Shown: positions 11,364-21,506 of the stretch, in pieces | Layout of the letters: the number at the start of each line of letters is the position of its first letter | Position numbering within the stretch: position 1 is the first letter of the stretch | From: JABFSA01 sp963827515 | GTDB taxonomy: Bacteria > Acidobacteriota > Vicinamibacteria > Vicinamibacterales > UBA2999 | Length of the DNA: 64,000 nucleotides | Assembly (NCBI GenBank): GCA_963827515.1 | Contig: CAWHBF010000023.1 | Span: forward strand, 1 to 64,000 | Reading direction: 5' to 3' | Program-made: the position numbers and the translations under genes | Notes under the pieces: generated by a model | Told to the model about the DNA's origin: nothing | Seen by the model: only the letters and a program-made list of their open reading frames with translations | The model's database searches: none

Positions 11364-14341
11364 ATGGTACGAAAGAGCGTGGTCGGCCTTGGCGTGGCCA
11401 TCGTCGTGGGTGTGCTTGTCCTGCCCCGCGCCGCGTCGGCGCAGGCAACAACCGCGAGCGGTCTCGCGGGAGTCGCGCGAGATGCGTCGGGTGGCGTGCT
11501 GCCAGGCGTCACGGTGGAAGCCGCCAGTCCGGCCCTCATCGAAAAGGTCAAGGTCGCGGTCACCGACGGCGAGGGCCGGTACAACATCATCGATCTGCGG
11601 ACCGGCACCTACTCCGTCAGCTTCTCGCTGACCGGTTTCAGCATCTTCCGGCGCGATGGCATCGTGCTGGAGGCGGGATTCACGGCGCAGGTGAACGCCG
11701 AGATGAGGCTCGGCACGCTCGAGGAAACGATCACGGTCTCCGGTGAGTCGCCCCTGATCGACACGCAGACCGCCCGCCGGCAGGTCGTCGTCTCATCCGA
11801 CCTGCTCAACATTCTTCCGAGCAGCGTGAAGAACCTGAATAACCTTGTAACGCTCACCCCGGGGTTCAAAGGCAACGAAGGATTCGACGTCACCGGAGGA
11901 TATACCGGGCAGGTCGGCGCCTCGTACCATGGCAAAACTGGCACGAAGGTCAATTTCGACGGCATGAGCATCCAGCACGCGTCTGGAAACCAGGGCTACA
12001 ACCAGAACCAGGAAGTCGTGCAGGAAACCGTGCTCTCGACGAGCGGCATCACGGCGGAGACGAACGCCGACGGCGTCCAGATCAACCTGGTGCCCAAAGA
12101 GGGCAGCAACCTCTACGCGGGGAGCGCCCATTTCCTCTATTCCGGCGAGAATCTGCAGTCGGACAACCTGAACGACGAGCTGCTCGCCTTTGGCCTCTTG
12201 AGCGCCAGCAGCGTCAATTATGTGTTTGACGCAGGCGCGAGCCTGGGCGGCCCGATCATGAAGGACCGCCTGTGGTTCTATGGCTCGTATCGACAGTGGG
12301 GCAACGAGCGGGGTGCGGCCGGCAAGTACTATAACGCGACGCAGGGCTCATTCTTCTACACCCAGGACTTGAACCGGCCGGCGTACGGGCACGAACAGAT
12401 GGAGTCCAAGGCGATACGTATGACGTGGATGGTGACGCCAAGGAACAAGATCAACATCTTCGCCGATCACCAGCGCGACTGCCATTGCCCGGCGAATACG
12501 GGAAGCGGCTCGGTTGATGCGCCGGAGGCATTTTTCAGCTACCAGCTCAGCCCGGCCGGACTGTATCAGGCCACGTGGAGCGCGCCGGTGACCAGCAAAC
12601 TGCTGGTCGAGGCGGGCGCGGGTGTGGTGCACGGCAGCTGGCCGCAGTATACGCAGCCCGAGGTCGGGAAGGGCGATATCTCCACGTTCGAGCAGACGAC
12701 CGGCGTCCGGTTCAACTCGACAGCCTTCAACCGTTTCGAGCAGCACGTGCCGCGGTTCTCTCAGCGCGCCTCCATGTCCTATGTCACCGGCTCCCATTCC
12801 TTCAAGACAGGGTTCCAGCTCGAGGAGAGTGTGTTGGACCTCGGCGTGGAAGTGACGAACAACGTCAATTACACGGTCAGGAATGGGATACCGGTCAGCC
12901 TGACGCAGTGGGCGACGCCGTATATTGAGCGCGACCGCAACAAGGACTGGGGGGTCTTCGTCCAGGATCAGTGGACCATGAACCGCCTGACCCTCAATTA
13001 TGGCGTGCGCTTCGAGTACTTCAACGGCTACATTCCGGCGACCGACCAGCCGGCGTCCGGTGCGTACACACAGGACAATGTCTCGCAGCCCAACGCGCCC
13101 AACGGGTGGGTTCCCGAACGCAGCTTCCCGGAGGTGAACGATGCGCCCCTGTGGAAGGACATCAATCCGCGCATCGGCGCGGCGTACGATCTGTTCGGCG
13201 ACGGTCGAACGGCGGTGAAGTTCGCGATCGGCCGGTTCGTCGACAAGCTCTCGGTCACGATCACCCAGGCGGTGAATCCGGTGGCGACCGCCATCAACTC
13301 GGTCGATCGTTCGTGGAACGATGCCAACGTGAATGGCATCCCGGACTGCGACCTGGCGAACCGGGCTGCCAACGGCGAGTGTGGAGCCATGGCGAACCAG
13401 AACTTCGGCGGGACGCGTCCTACCACGCAGTATGCCGACAACGTGTTGACGGGCCTGGGCAACCGCGGCAACAACTGGGACATGTCGACGGAAGTGCAGC
13501 ATCAGCTGACGTCAGAGATTTCGATCAACGCCGGCTACTTCCGCAACTGGTTCAGCAACTTCCAAGCCACCGACAACACGCTGGTGACCGCGTCGGACTA
13601 CAACACGTACTGCATCACGGCGCCCATGGATACGCGTCTGCCGGACGGCGGCGGGTATCAGGTGTGCGGCCTGGCCGACATCAGCCCCGCGAAGTTCGGC
13701 CAGGTCAATAGCATCGTCAAGAAGGCGGAGGACTTCGGGAAGCAGACCCGCACGAATGACTTCGTCAATGTCACCCTCAATACGCGGCTTGGCGACGGCA
13801 TCGTGTTCGGCGCCGGCGTGGACACCGGGCGCACGGTCACGGACAACTGCTTCATCGTCGATTCACCGCAGCAGTTGCTCAACTGCCATGTCGTCACGCC
13901 GCTCGAAGGGCAACACGCAGGTGAAGGCCTTCGGCAGTTACCCGTTGCCGGGTGACTTCGTCGTGAGCGCCGTCTTCCAGAACATCGCGGGGCCGGAGAT
14001 CACGGCGGCCTACGCGGTGCCAAACTCGGCGATCGTGCCGTCGCTCGGCCGCAACCTGGCCGCCTGCGGCGCCAACGTCGCCTGCACGTCCACGGCCACG
14101 GCTCCTCTGATCAAACCGGGGACGATGTTCGCCGACCGGATGACCCGACTCGACCTGCGGCTGGGCAAGCGCTTCCGGCTGTCGCAGCGGGTCAGCGTGC
14201 AGGGTAATTTGAACGTGTTCAACGTGTTCAACGGCGTCGCCGTGTTGGCGCTCAACAACACCTACGGCAGCGCTCTGGCAGCGACCCTCGAGAACGCAGG
14301 ACGGCCGCATGATCCAGTTCAGCGGGACCGTAAACTACTGA
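11364..14341 (+). CDS. TonB-dependent receptor with carboxypeptidase-regulatory-like N-domain (frameshifted C-terminus)
   Basis: ATG 11364 follows AAGGAGGG and begins a signal peptide ending in RAASAQ. Residues about 28-115 form a carboxypeptidase-regulatory-like (Ig-type) domain (DASGGVLPGVTVEAAS). The plug follows, then the outer-membrane barrel (DQWTMNRLTLNYGVRFEYFN). Two single-base shifts near 13905 and 14300 break the end; joined, it finishes with the family-typical RMIQFSGTVNY at 14341. About 990 residues in total. Such receptors import large substrates at the expense of TonB energy. Its neighbours are a Tat amidohydrolase upstream and the SagB-type gene downstream. No ligand-specific feature is visible. 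Confidence 0.88.
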
Positions 14342-14448
14342 GATCGTCCGCGGGGGGCCTGCCCGGCAAGCCCCCCGCGCGGCGACACTCGCCGTTCGAC
14401 TATTCCTCCCACACCCCCCTGCGCCCGAGGTCGTCGGAGACAAGGGCC

Positions 14449-17016
14449 ATGAAACGCCAGCGCGCGCGCGAGTCCGACCAGAATGACTCACAGGCTTGGT
14501 ATGTCGCTGAGGGCACACGTGGCCAGCAGTTGCTCGATCACGGTCACGTGGGCCAGGCGACCGAGGTGTTCGAAGGTCTCCTCGCGCGACTTGGCGAGGC
14601 GCCAAGCTATAGCAGGGCCGTGATTCTCGGGCGGCTGGGTCGATGCAGCCACATGAGCGGTCGGCCGGACCTCTCGGTGCGGCACCTGCGAGACGCGCTC
14701 GATGTCATCGGCAGGCTCACACCCAGCGATGGAGTGAAAGCACTGCGGGCCACTCTGCGTTCAGAGCTCGGCGATGCCCTCCGCGCCGGCGGCCAGTACG
14801 CCGAGGCGAGAAAGGCATACGAAGCAGCGCTGAAGATTGCCGAGGAGTTGAACGACCTTCGGGGCCAAGGCGTGGAGCTGGGCCGGCTCGGCGCACTCGC
14901 GTTGACGGAGGGAAAGCTGGAAGAGGCGCTGGCGCGCCTCGAGCCGGCGCGGCAGCTGTTTCAGCAGCTCCACGAGCCCGACATGGAGGCGGCCACCTGG
15001 CATCAGCTCGGCAAGGTCTACCACGCCCGCCGGCAATGGGATGAAGCCGAGCGGCACTACCGTGAGGCGGCGCGCATCAGCGAGGAGCGCGGCCGCCCGG
15101 CCGCCGTCTCCCAAACCTGGAGCGACTTAGCCGACCTGCTTCAAGACGAGCCCGGTCGCCTCGTTGAGGCCCGACGACTGGCCGAGCAGGCGGTGGCTCT
15201 CTCGCAGAGGCTCGACCCCACGGCTGCGGACACCTGGAGGGGCTACGGCACCCTCGCGAGCATCGCCGATAAAGAGGCGCGAACCAGCGCGGAGGGCGAA
15301 TCGAGGACCGCGCTGGAAATGCAGGCGCGCGACTACCGCGAAGTCCAGCGGCTCGCGCCGATCATTTTCGCCACCCTCGCCCGGATTGGTGAGTCGCCGA
15401 GCATCGCCAGGGCCGTGATTCTCGGCCACCTGGGCCGCTGCCTGCACATGGGCAAGCGATCCGATCTGGCCGTTGCGTGCGTTCGTGAAGCCATCGATAT
15501 CGCCGCGACGCTTCCGTCGAGCGCTGAAGTGAACGGTTTGTGCGGCGCGTTCTATTCGGATCTCGGGGACGTGCTCCGCGCCACCGGTCACGATGCCGAC
15601 GCCAGAAAGGCACATGAAGCGTCGTTGACCATCGCTGAACAATTGCAGGACGTTCGCGGCCAGGCCGAGGCCTTGCAGAAGCTCGGCAGGGCCTTTCACG
15701 AACCGCGACAGCGCGACGAGGCAATGCCCTTCGAGGTCACAGTCCACGAAGACGTGACGACCGACTATGTCTTCGAACCGGATCTGCTTGTCGACGGTCC
15801 GCGCCAGCGACGGACCACCCGATGGATCGAGGAGCCGGATCGTCCGCGCGACGAGGTGCATCCAATGCTGCTGCCATCCGCGCGGACGTGGATGGATGAC
15901 GAAGGGGCGGTGCGTTTCAGTCTCCCCCTGGGGGAGCCTCTCGTCGAACGACATCCAGGTTGCACCTCCTTGCGGCGGATCCACCGCGAGGTCGAGGTAT
16001 CCGGAAATCCAACCGTCCTGTGGCAGCTGATCCGGGAGATGGACGGCGCACGCGCCGTGGCGGAGATCCTCCCCAAGCTTGCAGCGAGCGAGCGTGTCAT
16101 AGCTGCACGAATGCTCGCCGCGCTGGCCGCGACCGGCGCCATCGACGTGTCCGGCCGACCTGTCGGCCGGTTCCTCCATGCGGCGACGAAGAAGGGCGTC
16201 TTGCCGGCCGGCGGCCTGGAGGGCGATGCTGTCCTGCGGCTGGCGACGGACGGGAACTACCGTGCGTATCCGGAAGCACCCAGGATCACCGTCAGTCAAT
16301 CGGTCCCCGATCGGCTCCGCACGCTCCACGTGCTGACCCGGTCGCGTCGATCGTCGCGGGACTACCGCGGCCTTGTCCTGGGCCGGACGGACTTCGATGC
16401 GCTCCTCCACACCGCATGTGGGGTGACAGGAGCGACTCCGTGGGCGGGTCGCGAAGTGAAGCTCCGGGCCTATCCCTCGAGCGGAGCCCTCTACGCAGTG
16501 GAGATCTATCCGGTCGTCTTCCGCGTGGATGGGCTCGAGCCAGCGGTCTATCATTACCGCGCCGTGGAGCACGTGCTCGAAGTGGTGCGGCCTCACCTCG
16601 ACCCGTCCGATATCGTTGGCGCGGCGCTGCCCGTGGAGCGGGAGATGGTGGCGGGCGCGGCGGCGCTGTTCTGCCTGACAGGCTGCTTTCCAAGGCACGA
16701 ACGGAAGTACGGCCAAGGAGGCTACCGGATGCTGGTCGCCGAGGCTGGCCACATCTCACAGAACCTGATTCTCGCGGCGACGGCGTTGGGCCTGAGCGCG
16801 CGGCCGTTTGGGGGCGTCTTCGATGCTCTCTTGAACCACGATCTCGGGCTGGACGGAGCAGAGGAGCAATTCCTGCTGGCCGTCCTCGTCGGGCGTGCAC
16901 GGCCGCTTGACGGTCTCGCGCGCGGCCCATTCTGTTGTGTTGTGGAAGCCCTGTGGTGGCGCAATAATCAGCGCGGCCGCCATCGGGCCCCGTCTCGTTG
17001 CTGGAAGGAGAACAAC
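14449..17016 (+). CDS. TPR protein fused to SagB/ThcOx-type flavin dehydrogenase
   Basis: Starts at ATG 14449 behind GGAGACAAGGG. Residues 1-430 are tetratricopeptide-like helical repeats, with an internal duplication (residues about 45-165 repeat at about 309-425; compare AVILGRLGRCSHM and AVILGHLGRCLHM). Residues about 515-575 (LWQLIREMDGARAVAEILPK) look like the small winged-helix peptide-recognition element of RiPP enzymes. Residues about 625-820 are a nitroreductase-fold SagB-type dehydrogenase: TRSRRSSRDYRG for FMN phosphate binding, SSGALYAVEIYPVV, and a QNLILAATALGL helix. SagB enzymes oxidise azolines to azoles in peptide natural products. No cyclodehydratase (YcaO) or precursor peptide is visible nearby. 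Homology ends near 16905, yet the frame stays open into the next gene. A TGA in the adjacent frame at 16908 suggests one indel hides the true stop. Domain calls are good; substrate is unknown. Confidence 0.75.
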
Positions 17017-18129
17017 GTGCCGAATCGCAGAGAGTTCTTGAGGAATGTGGCGGGCGCCACGGCCGGCATGGTCATCGGAGGCCGCGAACTCACGAACGCT
17101 GCCCTCGCAGCGTTTCAGACAGCTCCCCAGGCACGCCGCCGAGTCTCGATAGACGGCCGTCGCGTGACGGTCATCGACATTCACGCCCACACGTTCGTGC
17201 CGGACGTGTGGGACCTCGTGAAAGACACGCCTCTGGCCGCGACGGCCAAGGCGAACCTGACGGGAGCCATAGCCCTCGGCCCTGGAACGGCCGCGCGTCT
17301 GCAGTACATGGACAGGGAGGGCATCGACTACCAGGCGATCAATGTCAACGCCTGGGGGTATTCGGCGGACCGCGCGCTCGCTCGCGACCTGATTCAGTTG
17401 CAAAACGAGAAGATTGCCGCCGCGGTCGCTGCCCAGCCCGATCGCTTCGTCGGGATGGCCGCGCTGGCGCTGCAGCACCCTGATTTGGCCGCCGACCAAC
17501 TGGATCAGGCAGTGAAGAAGCTGGGGCTGCGCGGCGCCGCCATCGGAGGGAGCGTCGAAGGCCAGGAACTGTCGGACCGCAAGTTCGATCCGTTCTGGGC
17601 CAAGGCGGAAGAGCTCGGCGTCATGCTGTTCATGCACCCGCAACCCGCATCAGGCACGACGCAGAACCCGCGGCTCCAGGGCAAGGGTGGTTTGGGTAAC
17701 ACCATCGGCAATCCGCTCGAGACCACGGTCTTCCTGTCGCACCTGATTTACGAAGGCACGCTGGATCGCTTCCCTGGACTCAAGATCTGCAGCGCTCACG
17801 CGGGCGGCTATCTGCCCTCGTATAGCGGCCGGTCGGACGCATTGTGCGGTCGCGGCGGCGGCAACGGCGACGACTGCCGGGCGCTCAAGAGAAAGCCGAG
17901 CGAATACTTCAAGAGCAGCCTGTACGTAGACACGATGATCTTTCACGAGGAAGGCTTGCGTCACCTGGTCGCCGAAGTCGGCGTCGATCACATCTTCTAC
18001 GGGACCGACTATCCCTTCGATTGGCCCGTTGGTATCGACTTCGTTCTCAACGCACCATTCTTGAGCAACGCGCAAAAGGAACTGATCCTCGGCGGAAACC
18101 TGATCAAGCTCCTCCGGATGAACGTATAG
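17017..18129 (+). CDS. Tat-exported amidohydrolase of the ACMSD-like (amidohydrolase 2) family
   Basis: GTG 17017 lies seven bases after GGAAGGAG and begins NRREFLRNVAGATAGMVIGG, a twin-arginine leader. The catalytic domain shows VIDIHAHTFVPDVWDL (HxH metal motif), MDREGIDYQAINVN, LGLRGAAIGGSVEG, VMLFMHPQPASG (metal His) and YGTDYPFDWP (metal Asp). This is the aminocarboxymuconate-semialdehyde decarboxylase-like branch, metal-dependent decarboxylases or hydrolases acting on aromatic or unsaturated acids. 370 residues, slightly longer than cytoplasmic relatives because of the leader. It continues in the same open frame as the SagB-type gene without a stop, but its own ribosome site and leader argue for a separate protein. 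Confidence 0.78.
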   Translation: MPNRREFLRNVAGATAGMVIGGRELTNAALAAFQTAPQARRRVSIDGRRVTVIDIHAHTFVPDVWDLVKDTPLAATAKANLTGAIALGPGTAARLQYMDREGIDYQAINVNAWGYSADRALARDLIQLQNEKIAAAVAAQPDRFVGMAALALQHPDLAADQLDQAVKKLGLRGAAIGGSVEGQELSDRKFDPFWAKAEELGVMLFMHPQPASGTTQNPRLQGKGGLGNTIGNPLETTVFLSHLIYEGTLDRFPGLKICSAHAGGYLPSYSGRSDALCGRGGGNGDDCRALKRKPSEYFKSSLYVDTMIFHEEGLRHLVAEVGVDHIFYGTDYPFDWPVGIDFVLNAPFLSNAQKELILGGNLIKLLRMNV

Positions 18130-18171
18130 TCCAGAATGAATCCCATGTCGCGCAGGTGACGGGAAGGCCGG

Positions 18172-20445
18172 TTGACGCAAGGCCTTCCGCAGCGTCCGAC
18201 GCCGGCCCGGAGGCGAATCCTCCGACTGCTGGTGACGCTCGCGTCTGCGCACGCGCTCGCGGCCCCTCTGCAGGCGGGCCAGGGCCCTGCGTCCGCACCA
18301 CCGTCGATGATTTCTCGAGATGCCTCTGGCAGCCCCACGCTCCGCGCGATTCGACTCGCCGGACCGCTCCGGATCGACGGCAGACTGGACGAAGCTCTCT
18401 ACAACGACGTGCCACCGATTTCGGGTTTCATCCAGATTGAGCCGCAGGAGGGGCGCCCCGCCACCGAGCGGACCGATCTGTGGCTCGCCTTCGACGACGA
18501 CAACGTATATGTCGTGTTCCGCTGCTTCGAGACGGAGCCCAGCCGGGTGGTGGCCAACGAGATGCGACGCGACCACACGTCTATCTGGACGGGTGACGAC
18601 AACGTCTCGTTCGCGTTCGACACGTTCCGCGACCGGCGGAACGGGGTCGAATTCACGGTGAACTCGATCGGTGGGCGGATCGATGGGCAGACGACCAACG
18701 AACGGCAATGGAACGGCGACTGGAACACCATCTGGGATTTCAGCGTCGGCCGGTTCGAGGGGGGATGGATCGTTGAGACGGCCGTCCCTTTCAAGTCGCT
18801 CCGCTATCGCCCGGGCGTCGATCAGACGTGGGGGTTCAATGCGTTCCGCACGAACAGATGGAAGAACGAGCTGTCCTTCCTGATTCCGGTCCCGAAGGAG
18901 CGGGGGCAGCAGGGCCTTCATATGTCCTCCGTGGCGGCTCCGCTCGTCGGCATCGTCGCACCCTCGGGTGCGAAGAATCTGGAAATCAAGCCGTACGTGA
19001 TTTCCAACGCGACAGGCCAGCGCACCCCGGGGCGCGGCACGGTCAACGACCTCTCCGGCGACGTAGGCGTGGACGCAAAGTACGGCGTGACGCAGAACGT
19101 GACTGCCGACCTGACTTACAACACGGACTTCGCGCAGGTGGAGGCGGATCAGCAGCAGGTCAACCTCACGCGCTTCAGCTTGTTCTTTCCGGAGAAGCGG
19201 GAGTTCTTCCTGGAAAACTCGGGGACCTTTGCCTTCGCCTCCAGCGGCGGGGCTGTTGGCGGCGACACTCCGCTGCTCTTCTACAGCCGTCGCATCGGCC
19301 TCGAGCAGGGGCGGGCTGTGCCGATCGACGCCGGCGGGCGCGTGACCGGTCGCCTCGGACGGTACAACGTCGGGTTGCTGAACATCCAGACGGCCGGCGA
19401 CACCGCGTCCGGAGCCCTGTCAACCAATTTCTCAGTGGTCCGGGTGAAACGCGACCTGTTGAGGCGCAGCAGCGTCGGTCTCATGGTGACCGGCCGGAAT
19501 GAAGCGCAGCGCAGCGCCGCAGACAATCTCGCGTACGGCATCGACGGTACGTTCGCGTTCTTTGCCAACCTGGCGATCAATACCTATTGGGCGCGGACGG
19601 AGACGCGCGGGCTCTCGGGGCGCGACGACAGTTATCGCACCCAGCTGGACTACACCGGTGACCGGTACGGTCTCCAGGTTGACCGGCTCGTGGTGGGCGA
19701 GAACTTCAACCCTGGCGTCGGCTACGTACGGCGCACCGACATACAGCGGACCTTCGGGCAGGCGCGCTTCAGTCCCCGCCCGCGCGCGAGCGACGTCGTC
19801 CGGAAGTACTCCTGGACCGGAACCGTGGCGCTCATCGAGAATGGCGACGGCCGGCTCGAATCGCGGGAGCAATCCGCGGCGTTCGGGGTCGAGTTCCAGA
19901 ACGCCGATCGTTTCAGTCTCGAGTACGGACGTGTCTACGAGCTCCTGACGGCGCCGTTCCGCATCGCCTCCGGCGTGACGCTCCCGGTCGGGCCATACAA
20001 CTTCGACAGCGTGCGCATAGGATTCAATCGCGCTGCGCTCAACCGCATCTCCGGCAACCTGTCGGCGGAGTACGGGACGTTTTACAACGGGCACAAGACG
20101 ACGATCGGCGTCAGCAGCGGGCGCGTCAACCTGGCGAGGCGGCTCTCCGTGGAGCCGACCTACTCGATCAACCGGGTCGATCTGGTACAAGGGGCGTTCA
20201 CCACTCATCTGGCCGGCTCACGCGCCACATGGACGGCGACGCCGCTGATGTTCACGAGCGCACTCTTGCAGTACAACTCCAGCAGCCACGCCCTCTCCGC
20301 CAACGTGCGCCTGCGCTGGGAATACCGGCCCGGCAGCGAGCTGTTCGTGGTCTACAACGAAGAGCGCGATACGTTCGCGCGACGGTTTCCCGAGATCGCG
20401 AACCGTGCGTTCATCGTAAAGGTGAACCGGCTGATGCGGTTTTGA
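18172..20445 (+). CDS. DUF5916 outer-membrane protein with CBM9-like N-domain
   Basis: 757 residues. TTG 18172 follows GGGAAGG and gives a signal peptide ending in PLQAGQ. Residues about 55-230 resemble a family 9 carbohydrate-binding domain (RIDGRLDEALYNDV, WLAFDDDNVYVVFRCFE, NSIGGRIDGQTTNERQWNGD). The remainder is the DUF5916 barrel (LTYNTDFAQVEADQQQVNLT, FFPEKREFFLENSGTFAF) and ends with phenylalanine, as outer-membrane barrels do. Function is not established for the family; an outer-membrane role in polymer binding or transport is likely. It lies 42 bases after the amidohydrolase and may be co-transcribed. Confidence 0.82.
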   Translation: MTQGLPQRPTPARRRILRLLVTLASAHALAAPLQAGQGPASAPPSMISRDASGSPTLRAIRLAGPLRIDGRLDEALYNDVPPISGFIQIEPQEGRPATERTDLWLAFDDDNVYVVFRCFETEPSRVVANEMRRDHTSIWTGDDNVSFAFDTFRDRRNGVEFTVNSIGGRIDGQTTNERQWNGDWNTIWDFSVGRFEGGWIVETAVPFKSLRYRPGVDQTWGFNAFRTNRWKNELSFLIPVPKERGQQGLHMSSVAAPLVGIVAPSGAKNLEIKPYVISNATGQRTPGRGTVNDLSGDVGVDAKYGVTQNVTADLTYNTDFAQVEADQQQVNLTRFSLFFPEKREFFLENSGTFAFASSGGAVGGDTPLLFYSRRIGLEQGRAVPIDAGGRVTGRLGRYNVGLLNIQTAGDTASGALSTNFSVVRVKRDLLRRSSVGLMVTGRNEAQRSAADNLAYGIDGTFAFFANLAINTYWARTETRGLSGRDDSYRTQLDYTGDRYGLQVDRLVVGENFNPGVGYVRRTDIQRTFGQARFSPRPRASDVVRKYSWTGTVALIENGDGRLESREQSAAFGVEFQNADRFSLEYGRVYELLTAPFRIASGVTLPVGPYNFDSVRIGFNRAALNRISGNLSAEYGTFYNGHKTTIGVSSGRVNLARRLSVEPTYSINRVDLVQGAFTTHLAGSRATWTATPLMFTSALLQYNSSSHALSANVRLRWEYRPGSELFVVYNEERDTFARRFPEIANRAFIVKVNRLMRF

Positions 20446-20547
20446 CGCGGAGCGGGCGCGGAAAGGCCCTGAAGGGATGTTGACGCGAATTGATAATGTC
20501 CCTGAAGGGATTGACTCGGCAGACGTACTCCGTTACAAGGATTCAAC

Positions 20548-21378
20548 ATGAACACGCGCCTGACGTCCGCTGGATTACTGGCGGTGGTGACCGCCGCCTC
20601 AGCCACGCTGGGGGCGCAGACCACTGCGCCGGCGACCCCGCAGAACTTCCTGCCCATAGGGCGACCCGCCAACCTGGCGCCCTCGACCGTGCCGGACCTC
20701 TCCGGCGATTGGGCGCTCATGGGCATCGGCCAGAGCCTCAGCGCGGCTGACACCGCCGGCCGGATGCGGGGCAAGGAACCGGATATCGAGTATCTGCCGT
20801 GGGCCCTGGCCAAGACACTGTCGGAGGTCCCCCCGACCGGACCCGAAGCCCAGTTCGAGCGCACCACCGACCCGAACATGCACTACTGCGAGCCGCCTGG
20901 CGTGGGAAGGATCTACAACTGGCCCGCGAAGACGCGGTTCGTACAGACGCCGGAAGCGGTCTACCTTGTTCACGAGTTCGGTCCGTTCGTTCGCATCGTC
21001 TGGTTGAACCGCCAACATCCTGAGGACCCGGATCCGCAGTATTGGGGTGACTCAATCGGTTGGTACGAGAATGGGGATACGCTGGTCGTTGACTCGATCG
21101 GCTTCAACGACCGGACCTGGCTGGACCAGGTCGGACATCCCCATACCGATCGCCTGCACTTCATCGAACGGTACAAGAAGGTGGGCGACACGATCGAGCT
21201 CGAGATGACGGTGGATGATCCCGGCGCCTACGCCAAGCCCTGGCCCGGCCGTAAGACTTTTCGGAAGTCCACCACCGGCTTTTTCCGATATCAGTGGCCA
21301 TGCTCGGTGCGCGACAACCAGGAGCACTACGAAAAGGTCGGCAAACCCGGGAATCCCGGGGCCACCACGTTCAAGTAA
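20548..21378 (+). CDS. Secreted 'DLSG-W' family protein of unknown function
   Basis: 276 residues with signal peptide (LLAVVTAASATLGAQ). The mature part opens VPDLSGDWALMG and later has WYENGDTLVVDSIGFNDRTW followed by LDQVGHPHTDRLHFIERYKK. The same skeleton (D-L/I-S/T-G-x-W/Y start, a W-E/N-GDTL-V core, a conserved HP/H segment) recurs at 60794, 61810, 62936 and 63882, and in looser form at 59894. I know of no characterised member. A small beta-rich extracytoplasmic domain is the likely fold. It is the last gene of the forward block and faces a TonB receptor gene across a palindromic repeat. Confidence 0.7.
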   Translation: MNTRLTSAGLLAVVTAASATLGAQTTAPATPQNFLPIGRPANLAPSTVPDLSGDWALMGIGQSLSAADTAGRMRGKEPDIEYLPWALAKTLSEVPPTGPEAQFERTTDPNMHYCEPPGVGRIYNWPAKTRFVQTPEAVYLVHEFGPFVRIVWLNRQHPEDPDPQYWGDSIGWYENGDTLVVDSIGFNDRTWLDQVGHPHTDRLHFIERYKKVGDTIELEMTVDDPGAYAKPWPGRKTFRKSTTGFFRYQWPCSVRDNQEHYEKVGKPGNPGATTFK

Positions 21379-21431
21379 TACGAATCACGGGCGTCCACGG
21401 TTCTCACGCTGCAGCGCTTTTTCGATTTCGG

Positions 21432-21489
21432 CGTAGAGCGGAGGCTTTAGCCTCCGCGGACACGCGCACGCTGAAGCGTGCGCTCTACG
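21432..21489. repeat. Branched palindromic repeat at a convergent junction (copy 1)
   Basis: Outer arms CGTAGAGC (21432-21439) and GCTCTACG (21482-21489) enclose two perfect hairpins, GGAGGC-ttta-GCCTCC and GCACGC-tgaa-GCGTGC. The element is flanked by ttcgg on the left and cgaaacgcaaacc on the right. It lies between the forward gene ending at 21378 and the reverse TonB gene ending at 21507. Related copies occur at 36635, 36792, 60747 and 62893. A bidirectional terminator or mRNA-end stabiliser is plausible. Confidence 0.85.
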
Positions 21490-21506
21490 GCGAAACGCAA
21501 ACCACT

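Noticed and set aside
13756..18129. Single 1457-residue protein joining TonB C-terminus, TPR-SagB and amidohydrolase
   Set aside because: The TonB part enters this frame only through a frameshift, and two internal ribosome sites with fresh starts (14449 and 17017) mark separate genes.
21385..21506. C-terminal extension of the TonB receptor (RRLKPPLYAE-like tail)
   Set aside because: It is the palindromic repeat translated after a frameshift; the restored frame ends at 21507 with a normal barrel terminus.
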